In this document: positions 17,193 to 29,387 of the stretch, in pieces
How positions within the stretch are numbered: the first letter of the stretch is position 1
How the letters are laid out: every line of letters begins with the position of its first letter
DNA from: Caulobacter vibrioides OR37
GTDB taxonomy: Bacteria; Pseudomonadota; Alphaproteobacteria; Caulobacterales; Caulobacteraceae
Reading direction: 5' to 3'
NCBI RefSeq assembly: GCF_000372645.1
Contig: NZ_APMP01000003.1
Span: forward strand, 173,067 to 237,066
DNA length: 64,000 nt
Made by a program: the position numbers and the translations under genes
The notes under the pieces: model-generated
The model's database searches: none
What the model was told of the DNA's origin: nothing
What the model saw: the letters and a program-made list of their open reading frames with translations, nothing else

Positions 17193-18824
17193 TTGCGTCG
17201 GATCCTGCTCGCGGCCCTGCTGGCCGCCACGTCAATGACCACCGCGCGCGCCGGGGATCTGCTGATCCATGGCGGCCTGATCCACACCGGCGTCGAGGCC
17301 GCCCCGACCGCGCAGGCCGTGCTGATCCGCGACGACCGGATCCTGTTCGTCGGCGACCTGAAGACCGCGCGGGCCAAGGCGGCCAAGGGCGTCCGCGACC
17401 TCGACCTGAAGGGCGCGGCGGCCTATCCGGGCTTTGTCGACGCCCACGCGCACCTGACCGGGATCGGCCTGCGCGAGCTGACCCTGAACCTGGACAAGAC
17501 CGCCTCGGTCGCCGACCTGGTCGCCACGGTGAAAGCCTACGCCGCCGCCCATCCCGACGGCCCGATCTACGGTCGCGGCTGGATCGAGACCCACTGGCCC
17601 GAGAAGCGCTTCCCGAACAGGGCCGACCTGGACGCCGCCGCGCCGGGGCGCATCGTGGTGCTGGGCCGCTCGGACGGCCACGCCAGCGTCGCCTCCAGCG
17701 CGGCCCTCGCCAAGGCCGGGGTCACGGCGGCGACGCCCGATCCCGAGGGCGGCAAGATCCTGAAGGGCGCCGACGGCCAGCCGGACGGCATGTTGATCGA
17801 CCACGCCCAGGGCCTGGTCCAGGCCGTCATCCCGCCGCCGGGCGAGGCGACGATCCGCAAGGCCCTGGACGCGGCCGGCGCGCTCTACGCCTCGCGCGGC
17901 TGGACAGGCCTGGACAATATGAGCGTGACGGCGCCCGACCTGGCCCTGCTGCGCGACGAAGCGGCCAAGGGGCGTTTCCAGCTGCGGGTCGATAACTACA
18001 TGGATCCCAGCGGCGCGGCCGAGGTGCTGGCCAAGGGGCCGGAGGCCGACGCGACCGGCCTGATCCGCACGCGCGGGATCAAGCTCTATATGGACGGCGC
18101 CCTGGGCTCGCGCGGGGCGGCGCTGCTGGAGCCCTATAGCGACGCCGAGGGGCTGGGCCTGCAGCTGACGCCGCGCGACACCGGCGAGGCGCTGATGAAG
18201 CGGGCCAAGGCGGTCGGGGCCCAGGTGGCCATGCACGCCATCGGCGACCGCGGCAACCGCATGGCGCTGGACTGGTTCGAGACGGCGCTGGCCGGCGACG
18301 CCAAGGCCCGCTGGCGGATCGAGCACGCCCAGATCGTCGCCGACGCCGACGTGCCGCGCTTCGCCAAGCTGGGCGTCATCGCCTCGATGCAGCCCAGCCA
18401 CGCGATCGGCGACCTCTATTTCGCCCCCGCGCGCCTGGGCCAGGCCCGCCTGCACGAGGGCTATCGCTGGAAGGACTTCCTGGACGCGGGCGTGGTGGTC
18501 GCCGCCGGCTCGGACGCCCCGGTCGAGGTCGGCGACCCGCGCATCGAGTTCTACGCCGCCGTCTATCGTCACGGCCTGGACGGCTTCGCCAACGCCGACT
18601 GGCATCTGGAAGAGGCCGTCAGCCGCGCCCAGGCCCTGCGGATGCTGACCTGGGCCCCAGCCTACGCGGTGTTCCGCGAACACGAGCTGGGCACGCTGGA
18701 AGCCGGCAAGAAGGCCGACGTGACCGCCTTCGATCGCGACCTGATGACCGTCGAACCCAAGGACATCCTGACGGCGAAGGCGATGCTGACCGTGGTGGAT
18801 GGGAAGGTGGTGTTTAGGAAGTAG
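17193..18824 (+). CDS. Exported amidohydrolase family protein
   Basis: A 543-residue protein of the YtcJ/NfdA-like branch of metal-dependent amidohydrolases. After a signal peptide (RRILLAALLAATSMTTARA) come the composite beta-sandwich start DLLIHGGLIHTG, the metal-binding YPGFVDAHAHLTGIG, then IKLYMDGALGSRG, the histidine motifs AMHAIGDRGNR and RIEHAQIVADAD, and AAGSDAPVEVGDPR with the catalytic Asp. The C-terminus RMLTWAPAYAVFREHELGTLEAGKKADVTAFD is typical. A TTG start at 17193 is proposed: it gives a clean signal peptide and has GGGGG seven bases upstream; another TTG at 17139 would add an unlikely 18 residues. Substrate unknown. Confidence 0.85.
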   Translation: MRRILLAALLAATSMTTARAGDLLIHGGLIHTGVEAAPTAQAVLIRDDRILFVGDLKTARAKAAKGVRDLDLKGAAAYPGFVDAHAHLTGIGLRELTLNLDKTASVADLVATVKAYAAAHPDGPIYGRGWIETHWPEKRFPNRADLDAAAPGRIVVLGRSDGHASVASSAALAKAGVTAATPDPEGGKILKGADGQPDGMLIDHAQGLVQAVIPPPGEATIRKALDAAGALYASRGWTGLDNMSVTAPDLALLRDEAAKGRFQLRVDNYMDPSGAAEVLAKGPEADATGLIRTRGIKLYMDGALGSRGAALLEPYSDAEGLGLQLTPRDTGEALMKRAKAVGAQVAMHAIGDRGNRMALDWFETALAGDAKARWRIEHAQIVADADVPRFAKLGVIASMQPSHAIGDLYFAPARLGQARLHEGYRWKDFLDAGVVVAAGSDAPVEVGDPRIEFYAAVYRHGLDGFANADWHLEEAVSRAQALRMLTWAPAYAVFREHELGTLEAGKKADVTAFDRDLMTVEPKDILTAKAMLTVVDGKVVFRK

Positions 18825-18898
18825 CGTGAGCAAGCGGGAATAAACCGGGCCGCTCGTCGGTCTCTATCCGTGACAACACCGGAGAGAGAGAGAGATCC

Positions 18899-19117
18899 AT
18901 GAGCAAATCCCGTGACGGGCGTCGCCGCCTGCACGCGATCAACCTGTTCATCCGGCCGGCGGGAGCCACGCCCCTGCTCGCTGCGAACGCCAGCCAGTCC
19001 GGTTACGCCCTGCGCGGCTGGCGCGCCGGCGGGCTGGAGTTCCGGGCCGTCTCGGACATCGAGCCCGACGACCTCGCCCAGTTCGAGCGAGCGTTCCGGA
19101 CGGCGACGCCGATGTAG
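18899..19117 (+). CDS. Small protein resembling the C-terminal module of anti-sigma factors
   Basis: A 72-residue protein with a basic N-terminus (SKSRDGRRRLHAINLFIRP) and GYALRGWRAGGLEFRAVSDIEPDDLAQFERAF. The pattern of Gly-Tyr, Trp, then a GLxFxAVSDxxxxxLxxF end resembles the periplasmic tail of membrane anti-sigma factors (the COG5662 type), but there is no sigma-binding N-terminal domain and no membrane helix. A purine-rich GGAGAGAGAGAGAG precedes the ATG. No sigma factor gene is nearby. It may be a decayed remnant or a stand-alone sensor module; the similarity is from memory and needs a profile search. Confidence 0.55.
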   Translation: MSKSRDGRRRLHAINLFIRPAGATPLLAANASQSGYALRGWRAGGLEFRAVSDIEPDDLAQFERAFRTATPM

Positions 19118-19118
19118 C

Positions 19119-21227
19119 CTAACGGCGGAGCGGAACCACGCGGATTTCGTCGACGCCAATGCCAAGCCGACGCGGATCGACAGGGCTCGGGAAGGCCGCG
19201 TCGGGCAGGCGGATCTCGATCCGGGTCGGCCCCCGTTCGTGGCCGCTGCTGATCCTCGCTGTAAGAAGTCCTGGCGTCGTGACGCGGGCGCGACTCATGA
19301 GCCGGCCGTCCACGAAGAACTCGACCCGCTGCGGACCCGTGGGGGCCACGCTGACCAAATTTATCAACAGGACAAAGTCTGGTGTGACGTTATCCACGGT
19401 CAGCCAGGCGGTCTTGGCGCTGGTCCAGGTTCCGTGAGGTTCGGGCGGCGCCCATCCGTCGCCGAGGGCCGCGGGGCGCACCGCAGCCGTCCGGATAATC
19501 GGCGCGGCGGCGATCGCCTCGCTCGACAGCGGAATGTAAGGTTCAAGACCGGTCTGGGCGAGATCGCGACCGCACAGCAGGCCGCGTGTGAACGCATAGC
19601 AGTCCGAGCGCTCCTTGAACCTGTCGAAGAGCGTCGTCTGCTTGCTTCGATCGCCGATGACCGCCGTGATGGTCCGATCACCAGGGCCGGCGTTCACGGT
19701 GGCCGCCGCGTCGATCTCACAGCTTACATTGAAGGCGCGCGCGCTGGGACCAGAGTTGGAAACGCCGTGGCGGCGCAATGCCTGGCCGGACAGCTGAACG
19801 ATAACCCAGCCATCGTCGGCGCCGACGCACTCGACCAGAGGCTGGAACCGCCAGGGTCGGTGCTCGAAGGCCGGGTCGGTGCGAACGACCGCGTCGTACA
19901 GCGGGGCTACCGGCTTGTAGGTCGTGCGTACGCCTCGGATCATCTGGGTCATGTCGAAGACCTGCAGAAGAGCCGCCAGCGCCAGCAGCCCTCCGCGGAG
20001 GCGTGCGGACTCCAGCTTGTCGATCCTGGTGATGGCCAGCGCCAAAATCGCGTAGCCAACGATCCAAAAGAATCGCCCGTGCGCCCGGAACAGACCAATC
20101 AGGTCCCCCAGCTTGCCGGTCGGCCGAGGGAGATCGAACAGCAGTTTCATGCCAAGATACGGACGCGGACCAATGGCCCATAGGGTCAGGATGACCAACG
20201 CGATCAGCAGAGGGCAAAAGCGCGACCAGGCCATCTTGTGCCGACCGACGCCGCCTCGCGCCATTCCCCAAACCGCCCGCGCAGCGGCCGCGAACGCCAG
20301 CAGCAACAGGCCAGCGCCCAGATAGGCGTAACCTTCGAAGGTCTGCGCGCCGTTGGCGTCGAGCGTGCCGGTGAACCAACGTCCGTCCCAGATCTGACCG
20401 AAGGCCGCCGATGCTTGCGGCAAAAAGGGCCCCAGAACGTTCATCGAGTACGCGCCCATGGCCGCGCCGCCGCCTGACTGGCCGCCATTCGCGCCGTAAC
20501 CCAGCACCCAGGCCGATAGCCCCATGGCCAGGCCGACAGACACGATCGTCAGCAGGACCGATCTCGGCGCCTGGTCCCGTTTCTGCAATAGTTCGGAGAG
20601 CAGGCCCGAGCCGAGGCAAGCAGCGAACGGGACCACATGATAGGGGTGAATGCCGAGCGTCGCGACGCCCAGGACGGTGATCTCCAGAATCCGTCGCCGG
20701 GAAAGACCAAAGCGCGCGACTTGGACGCTCCAAGCCAGGCTCAGGATCAGCAGCCAGTGGCCAGCCAGCGCGATGTGGCCGAATTGGCGAACGAACCAAG
20801 CCGGATAGAAAAGCGCGATCAACGCTCCAAGCACCAAGGACGAGGTCCGCTTTACGCCGCACGCCCGCAATAGCGCGACCATCGCCAACGGCTGGGCGAT
20901 GTACGAAATCAACAGAAAGAGGGCCAAGGGATTGACGATGCGCCCCAGACCAAGCGCCTTCGTCAGGATCGTCACCCAGGGCAAGCTGTCCGTGTAGACG
21001 ATCGAGGTTGGCAAGGCCTCGCCGCGCAAGGCCGTGGTTTCGACCGGCGGAAAGCGCCAAGGATGATCAATGATGGCGTAGTGACCCGCCATCATCGTCG
21101 CCATGTCGCCCCTTGGTTCGATCCAGTAGGGGTCGTTGGCGGACAGCAACGGCAACCCCATCACGATTTGGAACAGCATGATCGCCGCGAGAACCAGTCC
21201 CGACTGCCAATACACCTGACGCTTCAC
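19119..21227 (-). CDS. Large polytopic membrane protein (DUF6311-like)
   Basis: A 702-residue protein with an N-terminal signal anchor (VYWQSGLVLAAIMLFQIVMG), about eleven further membrane helices to roughly residue 440, and a C-terminal extracytoplasmic beta-rich domain with cysteines. The first periplasmic loop (ANDPYWIEPRGDMATMMAGHYAIIDHPWRFPP) is characteristic of membrane proteins annotated as DUF6311, whose topology resembles GT-C glycosyltransferases such as ArnT. A role in transferring a lipid-linked sugar or modifying a cell-surface glycan is plausible but unproven. It is antisense-adjacent to the small gene at 18899 (1 nt apart, convergent) and divergent from the helicase gene. Confidence 0.8.
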   Translation of the reverse strand: MKRQVYWQSGLVLAAIMLFQIVMGLPLLSANDPYWIEPRGDMATMMAGHYAIIDHPWRFPPVETTALRGEALPTSIVYTDSLPWVTILTKALGLGRIVNPLALFLLISYIAQPLAMVALLRACGVKRTSSLVLGALIALFYPAWFVRQFGHIALAGHWLLILSLAWSVQVARFGLSRRRILEITVLGVATLGIHPYHVVPFAACLGSGLLSELLQKRDQAPRSVLLTIVSVGLAMGLSAWVLGYGANGGQSGGGAAMGAYSMNVLGPFLPQASAAFGQIWDGRWFTGTLDANGAQTFEGYAYLGAGLLLLAFAAAARAVWGMARGGVGRHKMAWSRFCPLLIALVILTLWAIGPRPYLGMKLLFDLPRPTGKLGDLIGLFRAHGRFFWIVGYAILALAITRIDKLESARLRGGLLALAALLQVFDMTQMIRGVRTTYKPVAPLYDAVVRTDPAFEHRPWRFQPLVECVGADDGWVIVQLSGQALRRHGVSNSGPSARAFNVSCEIDAAATVNAGPGDRTITAVIGDRSKQTTLFDRFKERSDCYAFTRGLLCGRDLAQTGLEPYIPLSSEAIAAAPIIRTAAVRPAALGDGWAPPEPHGTWTSAKTAWLTVDNVTPDFVLLINLVSVAPTGPQRVEFFVDGRLMSRARVTTPGLLTARISSGHERGPTRIEIRLPDAAFPSPVDPRRLGIGVDEIRVVPLRR

Positions 21228-21378
21228 CGACCGCCCCCAACCGCCCCTAGGAAATCGACAGCCCTGCTACCTGAGAGCGAGGCGCTTATCCATACCTCTT
21301 CTCAGAAGGGCGTCACACGCTGGAAGGTCAGGCGCGCCCCCGCTTGCCCCCGTTCGATTCCCGTCCCACCTTGGGGTC

Positions 21379-23921
<2,543 letters not shown>

Positions 23922-23925
<4 letters not shown>

Positions 23926-24215
23926 CCGAGACAGCGCCCTCCCCCGACGCCGCCCGCGCCGATGTCTGGCTGTGGCGGGCCCGGTTCTTCAAGACCCGCT
24001 CCCTGGCCGCCAAGTTCGTGGACGAGGGCCGCATCCGCCTGACCCGGGCCGGGGCCGAGAGCCGGATCGACAAGCCCTCGCGAACGGTGAAGCCCGGGGA
24101 CGTGCTGGTGTTCGGCCTGGCGGGCCGCCTGGTGGCGATCCGGATACTCGATTGCGGCGAACGGCGCGGCCCCGCCAGCGAGGCGCGCGGACTCTACGAG
24201 GCCGTGGAGGCTTGA
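23922..24215 (+). CDS. S4 domain RNA-binding protein (HslR-like)
   Basis: A 97-residue protein. Residues 12-70 form an S4 fold: ADVWLWRARFFKTRSLAAKFVDEGRIRL then PSRTVKPGDVLVF. This is the arrangement of Hsp15/HslR, which binds stalled 50S subunits carrying nascent chains. The start is taken as the TTG at 23922, overlapping the helicase stop codon by three bases; no ATG or GTG lies before the conserved domain. Translational coupling with the helicase is therefore likely. The C-terminal tail (CGERRGPASEARGLYEAVEA) is usual in alphaproteobacterial homologues. Confidence 0.85.
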
Positions 24216-24362
24216 GCGTCGGATGGCCGCCGCCGAAGCGACCGGGTCTGTCCGCGCCTTGAGAATTCCTGCGCCCCTAAGCGGCCATGCCGCATTGACA
24301 AGCGGGCCTTGGGCTTCGAAAACGCCCGCGCCCTGATCCGTCCGCCCTCATCCGAGTTTTCG

Positions 24363-24704
24363 ATGACCTATATCGTCACCGACGCCTGCGTTCGCTGCAA
24401 GTTCATGGACTGCGTGGAGGTTTGTCCGGTCGACTGCTTCTACGAGGGCGAGAACTTCCTCGTCATCAATCCCGACGAATGCATCGACTGCGGGGTCTGC
24501 GAGCCCGAGTGCCCGATCGACGCCATCAAGCCGGACACCGAGGACGAGGCCGACGGCAAGTGGCTGCGGATCAACGCCGAGTACGCCAAGGTCTGGCCGA
24601 ACATCACGGTCAAGGGCGAGCCCCCCGCCGACCGCGCCGATTTCGAGCGCGAGACCGGCAAGTTCGAGAAGTACTTCAGCGAAAAGCCGGGCAAGGGTTC
24701 CTGA
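24363..24704 (+). CDS. fdxA: Seven-iron ferredoxin FdxA
   Basis: A 113-residue ferredoxin with one 3Fe-4S and one 4Fe-4S cluster. Cysteines 9, 12, 17, 21 and 25 occur in [19 protein letters not shown], and 40, 43, 46 and 50 in [12 protein letters not shown]. The long C-terminal tail ([16 protein letters not shown]) is characteristic of the FdxA family of Alphaproteobacteria, which carries electrons in the cytoplasm. cdnL lies 353 nt downstream on the same strand. The 146 nt upstream contains no gene. The fdxA-cdnL neighbourhood is conserved in Caulobacter. Confidence 0.95.
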   Translation: MTYIVTDACVRCKFMDCVEVCPVDCFYEGENFLVINPDECIDCGVCEPECPIDAIKPDTEDEADGKWLRINAEYAKVWPNITVKGEPPADRADFERETGKFEKYFSEKPGKGS

Positions 24705-25057
24705 TCCCACACTCGATTTCTCAAGCGTAACCCGCCGCCAACGCGCGAAAGCTTGGCGGCGCCCTCGCGCACGTCGGGCCGCAACCCTTTCATCGCGCTG
24801 AATTTTATGCTAATGTCTCCGACGACGTGACGGTTGCGGTTTTTCGCGACGGTCCGTCTTGTCGAAGAAGCCGGTTCGAGAAGCCAATTTCAGCCGGCTC
24901 GCCCGATCGAAGGCGAAGGGTGTCTTAGAGATCTATTCCAAATCCTGACAGGCTTGGCCCCGCGCAATCCCTTTCGCGGAGCGGGGCGCTGTCGCTTTTG
25001 GTTTGGCAATGGAACGCGGCGTTCGGACCTGGCAGGTCCGTATTGATGAGGACGAAC

Positions 25058-25561
25058 ATGAGCAAGACTGGTCTGGAATTCTCGGTCGACGATCACGTCG
25101 TTTATCCCGCGCACGGCGTGGGCACCATCCAGGCGATCGAGACCCAGGAAGTGGCCGGCATGTCGCTCGAAGTTTATGTCATCACCTTTGACCACGAGAA
25201 GATGACCCTGCGCGTTCCGACCAAGAAGGCCAAGACGGCGGGCCTGCGCCCGCTGGCCGAGGGCGGCACCGTCTCCCAGGCCCTGACCACCCTGAAGGGC
25301 CGCGCCCGCGTGAAGCGCACCATGTGGTCGCGCCGCGCCCAGGAATACGAAGCCAAGATCAATTCGGGCGACCTGATCTCGATCGCCGAGGTCGTCCGCG
25401 ACCTGCACCGCGCCGAGAACCAGCCGGAGCAATCCTACTCGGAGCGCCAGCTGTATGAATCGGCCCTCGATCGCATGGCGCGCGAAGTGGCCGCCATCGA
25501 GCGCATCGACCGCGAGGCCGCCATCGGCATCCTGACCAAGTCGCTGGTCAAGGCCGCCTAA
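25058..25561 (+). CDS. cdnL: CarD-like RNA polymerase-binding regulator CdnL
   Basis: A 167-residue protein. The N-terminal Tudor-like RNA-polymerase-interaction domain spans about 8-70 (VDDHVVYPAHGVGTIQAIE) and the helical DNA-binding domain about 75-165 (LKGRARVKRTMWSRRAQEYEAKI, AEVVRDLHRAE). CdnL stabilises open promoter complexes and supports rRNA and biosynthetic gene expression in Caulobacter. The protein ends KAA; in Caulobacter the C-terminal alanines act as a ClpXP degron. The ATG at 25058 follows GAGGA and gives the family's normal start. The 350-nt upstream region is gene-free and should hold its promoter; a strong terminator follows. Confidence 0.93.
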   Translation: MSKTGLEFSVDDHVVYPAHGVGTIQAIETQEVAGMSLEVYVITFDHEKMTLRVPTKKAKTAGLRPLAEGGTVSQALTTLKGRARVKRTMWSRRAQEYEAKINSGDLISIAEVVRDLHRAENQPEQSYSERQLYESALDRMAREVAAIERIDREAAIGILTKSLVKAA

Positions 25562-25585
25562 AACCGGCCAGTCGAAGAAACCAAG

Positions 25586-25620
25586 ACGCCCTCCGCCTCG
25601 CGGGGGGCGTTTTTGTTTTT
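25586..25620 (+). terminator. Rho-independent terminator after cdnL
   Basis: ACGCCCTCCG stem, CCTCG loop, CGGGGGGCGT stem, then TTTTGTTTTT. It ends 25 nt before the convergent histidine kinase stop codon and may serve both sides. Confidence 0.9.
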
Positions 25621-25645
25621 GGGGTCGCGGAATCGGCGCGATCCG

Positions 25646-27601
25646 TCACGCGGCCGTCCGCGCGGCGCGCGCGGCGCCGGCCACCGCCTGGATCAGCTGA
25701 GCGGCCGTGACGGGCTTGCGGACCAGACCGTCGAAGGCTTCAGACAGCTGGAAGTCCATATCCGCCGAGAAGGCCAGGATCGGCGCGCCCTGGTTGGGCC
25801 CCACGCGATCCCGGATCGCGCGCGCGGCCTCCAGGCCATCCATGACCGGCATGCGGATGTCCATCAGGATCAGGTCGAACGGCTGGACCATCGCCGCGTC
25901 CACGGCCTCGCGTCCGTCGCGGGCCTCGGCCACCTCGGCGTCGAAGACCCCCAGGATCGCCCGGGTCATCTCGCGATTGAGAGCATTGTCGTCGACCACC
26001 AGGATCCGCCCGCCGGCCCGAACCGGTTCGAACACCGGCGCGGCCTCGCCATCGGACTGTTCTTCGCGCAGCGGCGCCTGGGCGGGGATCGCGAACCAGA
26101 AGCTGCTGCCCTCGCCCGGACGGCTGCTGGCCCCGATGCGGCCGCCCATGGCTTCCACCAGTCCCTTGCTGATGACCAGGCCCAGGCCCGCGCCGCCGCG
26201 CGATCGCGAGCGAGACGCCTCGACCTGCGAGAACCGCTTGAACAGGTGCGCCTGCCCCTCCGGATCGATGCCGATGCCGGTGTCCTTCACCGCGACGAAA
26301 AGCTCGGCCAGCTCGGCCCGCCAGATGACCTCGACCGTCACCGAGCCGACGTCGGTATAGCGGATGGCGTTGCCGATCAGGTTGATCAGGACCTGCCGCA
26401 CCCGGTCGGGGTCGATCATCAGCACCCTGGGCGGGGCCTCGATCATGCGGATGCGCAGGTCGAGACTCTTCTCGGCCGCGTGCAGGGCGAACATCTTGAC
26501 CGTATCGTCGATCAGGGGCGCCAGCGCGCACGGCGCCAGGTGGGTCTCGACCTGGCCGGTCTCCAGCTTGGACAGCTCCAGGACGTCGTTGATCACCGAC
26601 AGCAGCGACTTCCCGGCCGTCGAGATGCGCGCGACATAGTCCCGCGCCTCGTCCGGCAGGCCGGCGACGCCCTCGACCAGGGCCGCGAAGCCGATGACGG
26701 CGGTCAGGGGCGTGCGCAGTTCGTGGCTCATATTGGCCAGGAAGGCGGACCGCGCCTCCAAGGCCTTCTCCGCCCGATCGCGCTCGGCGGCCAATCGGTC
26801 CTGAGACTGCTTGTAGTCGGTGATGTCGCGCACCACCCCATGGATGCGGCCCGCCTCGCGGTCGATGACAGGGCGGCCCTGCAGCCAGATCCACCGTCCG
26901 TCCTTGTGCAGGGCGCGGGCCTCCAGGACCTCGGGCGCGGCCGCGCGGTCCCGCAGCCCGCGTCCGAAGCCGCCGACCAGGCCGGGCAGATCCTCCGGAT
27001 GCGTCAGATGCGCCGCCTTCCGGCCCAGCAGCTCGCTCGGGGCGTAGCCGAGGACGGGCTCGACGGCGGCGCTGACGAAGAGGATACGGCCCCGGCGATC
27101 GACCTCGATCACGATGTCGCGCGTCGTCGTCGCCAGACTCTGGAAACGCGACTCGGTCTCGCGCGCCGCCTCTCGGGCCTGGCGCGCCTCTTCCTCCAGG
27201 CGCAGCCGCGCGTCGATGTCGCGCGTCACCGCCACCACCTCCAGCGGCTCGCCGGCCTCGTCGCGCACGAGGCGCAGATGGCTCTCCAGCCAGACGTAGC
27301 GGCCGTCCTTGGCGCGGCCTCGGTACTGCACGCTGAGCTCCGGAGGCCCGGACAACATCGCCGCGACGGCGGCGCTGACCGCCTGGCGATCGTCGGGATG
27401 GTAGAAGGCCTTGAAGCCGGACTCGATGACCTCGGCCGCCGTCCAGCCCAGCAGCCGCTCCACCGCCGGCGAAAGATAGGTGTCGCCGCGATCGGCGAAG
27501 CGGTGACGACTGATGACGTCCCCGGCGCGCTCGGCCAGAAGACGGAAAAAGGCCTCACTCGACCTTAAGGCGTCCATGTCTTTCAGATTTTGGTCCGGCA
27601 T
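25646..27601 (-). CDS. PAS-domain hybrid sensor histidine kinase
   Basis: A 651-residue soluble kinase with two PAS/PAC units (about 12-130 and 150-262), a HisKA domain with phospho-accepting His293 in FLANMSHELRTPL, an HATPase domain with NLIGNAIRYT, DTGIGID and GGAGLGL boxes, and a C-terminal receiver (about 525-645) with ILVVDDN and the phospho-acceptor Asp in LILMDIRMPVMDG. No membrane segment is seen, so it senses a cytoplasmic signal. The ATG at 27601 is preferred to a TTG 27 nt upstream. No separate response regulator lies beside it, so output partners are elsewhere. The divergent neighbour is nhaA. Confidence 0.9.
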   Translation of the reverse strand: MPDQNLKDMDALRSSEAFFRLLAERAGDVISRHRFADRGDTYLSPAVERLLGWTAAEVIESGFKAFYHPDDRQAVSAAVAAMLSGPPELSVQYRGRAKDGRYVWLESHLRLVRDEAGEPLEVVAVTRDIDARLRLEEEARQAREAARETESRFQSLATTTRDIVIEVDRRGRILFVSAAVEPVLGYAPSELLGRKAAHLTHPEDLPGLVGGFGRGLRDRAAAPEVLEARALHKDGRWIWLQGRPVIDREAGRIHGVVRDITDYKQSQDRLAAERDRAEKALEARSAFLANMSHELRTPLTAVIGFAALVEGVAGLPDEARDYVARISTAGKSLLSVINDVLELSKLETGQVETHLAPCALAPLIDDTVKMFALHAAEKSLDLRIRMIEAPPRVLMIDPDRVRQVLINLIGNAIRYTDVGSVTVEVIWRAELAELFVAVKDTGIGIDPEGQAHLFKRFSQVEASRSRSRGGAGLGLVISKGLVEAMGGRIGASSRPGEGSSFWFAIPAQAPLREEQSDGEAAPVFEPVRAGGRILVVDDNALNREMTRAILGVFDAEVAEARDGREAVDAAMVQPFDLILMDIRMPVMDGLEAARAIRDRVGPNQGAPILAFSADMDFQLSEAFDGLVRKPVTAAQLIQAVAGAARAARTAA

Positions 27602-27934
27602 AGCCAGATCAATATCCGATATCTCCAAACGACCTGACTATACTTCAATCTAGCGACAATAGGTCGCGCCACTCCTGATCTTGATCCGCAAATACATGGC
27701 AGCACCCGAAGAGACTCGCCGGAGGACGACTTTGATTGCCGCCCTCCCGCGAACCGGGCTAAACAAGTCCCAAGATCCGACCGGAATGGCCGAAGGCCCC
27801 GGCGCCGCGTCTGGCGCGTCTCGAATAGCGGGCGACGCCGCCCTTGTCGGAGCCGTCCGAACTGGAGCCCACCCATGAGCAAGCGAGGGACAGCATGACG
27901 GCGCGACGTGGATTCGGCGGGCGAGAGTCCTGAC
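27602..27934. other. Divergent intergenic region, kinase / nhaA
   Basis: About 330 nt separate the two divergent start codons. It must contain both promoters. I see no gene, repeat or convincing riboswitch in it; an ATG-rich stretch near 27681 opens a frame that lacks coding character. Confidence 0.6.
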
Positions 27935-29119
27935 ATGGCCTTGCGAGCGGTCAGCCGACGCGCGCGGCGCGCCCTGGTCGGGTTCCTGAGGCAGGAGGCC
28001 TCGGGCGGCTACGTCCTGATGGCCGCCGCCGCCCTGGCCCTGGCGATCGCGAACTCACCGCTGGCGCCGGCCTATTTCCGGACGCTGGACACACACCTTG
28101 GCTTCGTACTGGGGCCCGTGCACCTGCGAGAGACCGTCCTGCACTGGATCAACGACGGCCTGATGGCGCTGTTCTTCCTGCTGGTGGGCCTGGAGATCAA
28201 GCGCGAGGTCCTGGACGGCCAGCTGTCGCGTCCGTCCGCCGTGTTGCTGCCCGGCGCGGCGGCCCTCGGCGGCGTGGCCCTGCCCGCCCTGATCTATCTG
28301 GCCCTCAACCGGGGCCGGCCGGACAGCCTGGGCGGATGGGCGATCCCCTCGGCCACCGACATCGCCTTCGCGCTGGGCGTCCTGGCCTTGCTGGGCTCGC
28401 GCGTCCCCGCCTCGCTGAAGGTGTTCCTGACCGCCATCGCCATCATGGACGACCTGGCGGCCATCGTGATCATCGCCCTCTTCTACACCGCCCAGCTGCA
28501 TCTGGCCTATCTGGCCGGAGCCGGCGCCGTGCTGCTGGCCTTGATCGCCCTGAACCGCTTCAAGGTGGCCCGGCTCTGGCCCTACCTGCTCCTGGGCGTG
28601 GTCTTGTGGTTCCTGGTGCTGAAGTCCGGAATCCACGCCACCCTGGCCGGCGTCGCCCTGGCCCTGACCATTCCGCAGCGCGGCGGCGAACACCCGCCGC
28701 TGGAGCGGCTGGAACACGCCCTGCACAAGCCGGTGGCCTTCGTCATCACGCCCCTGTTCGGCTTCGCCAACGCTGGCCTGTCCTTCGCCGCTGTCGGCTT
28801 TTCGGCCCTGCTGGACCCCGCGCCGCTGGGCGTGGCCCTGGGCCTGTTCCTCGGCAAGCAGTGCGGCGTGTTCGGCGTCTCCCTGGCGCTGATCAAGTCG
28901 GGCCTGGCGCGCCCGCCGCGCGGCGCCAGCCTGGTCCAGCTCTATGGCGTCGCGGTGCTGTGCGGCGTCGGCTTCACCATGAGCCTTTTCATCGGCGCCC
29001 TGGCCTTCAGCGACGCGCGGCTGATCGAAGAGACCAAGATCGGCGTCCTGGCCGGCTCGCTGATCTCGGCCCTGCTGGGCCTGCTCATCCTGCGGACCGC
29101 CAAAGCCCATGCCGATTGA
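27935..29119 (+). CDS. nhaA: Na+/H+ antiporter NhaA
   Basis: A 394-residue inner-membrane antiporter with about twelve helices. The family signatures are [44 protein letters not shown] with the ion-binding aspartate, [22 protein letters not shown] with the paired Asp of the transport site, and the late [15 protein letters not shown]. It exchanges Na+ for H+ to regulate cytoplasmic pH and sodium. The ATG at 27935 fits; a GTG 27 nt upstream is possible. A small membrane-protein gene overlaps its 3' end. Confidence 0.95.
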   Translation: MALRAVSRRARRALVGFLRQEASGGYVLMAAAALALAIANSPLAPAYFRTLDTHLGFVLGPVHLRETVLHWINDGLMALFFLLVGLEIKREVLDGQLSRPSAVLLPGAAALGGVALPALIYLALNRGRPDSLGGWAIPSATDIAFALGVLALLGSRVPASLKVFLTAIAIMDDLAAIVIIALFYTAQLHLAYLAGAGAVLLALIALNRFKVARLWPYLLLGVVLWFLVLKSGIHATLAGVALALTIPQRGGEHPPLERLEHALHKPVAFVITPLFGFANAGLSFAAVGFSALLDPAPLGVALGLFLGKQCGVFGVSLALIKSGLARPPRGASLVQLYGVAVLCGVGFTMSLFIGALAFSDARLIEETKIGVLAGSLISALLGLLILRTAKAHAD

Positions 29120-29327
29120 CCGTCAGCCTCCGCCGCCGCCGTTCCCGATGGGGGGAAAATCGACCTCATGGATCCTGGTGGCGGCCGCCTATGTGGTGAT
29201 CGTCCGCGCCCTGACGACTCGCGTGCCTTGGTGCGCCCAGCACGCCCTGGCGACCACCGCCCTGGTCGGTGTCGTGGCCTGCGCGGGCATCCTGGCCTTC
29301 AAGTGGATCGCCGAAACGGAGCGCTAG
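29109..29327 (+). CDS. Small two-helix membrane protein, 72 aa
   Basis: Starts inside the nhaA end (11-nt overlap). A proline-rich N-terminus ([10 protein letters not shown]) is followed by two hydrophobic segments, about residues 20-35 ([16 protein letters not shown]) and 46-66 ([19 protein letters not shown]). Overlap and co-orientation suggest translational coupling with nhaA; the function is unknown. A short palindrome TTCAAATG...CACTTGAA (29339-29358) lies just after its stop. Confidence 0.5.
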   Translation: MPIDRQPPPPPFPMGGKSTSWILVAAAYVVIVRALTTRVPWCAQHALATTALVGVVACAGILAFKWIAETER

Positions 29328-29387
29328 AGTCTGTCCGCTTCAAATGGAATCACTTGAACTAGAAGGACTGACGCGCGGACCGCGCTC

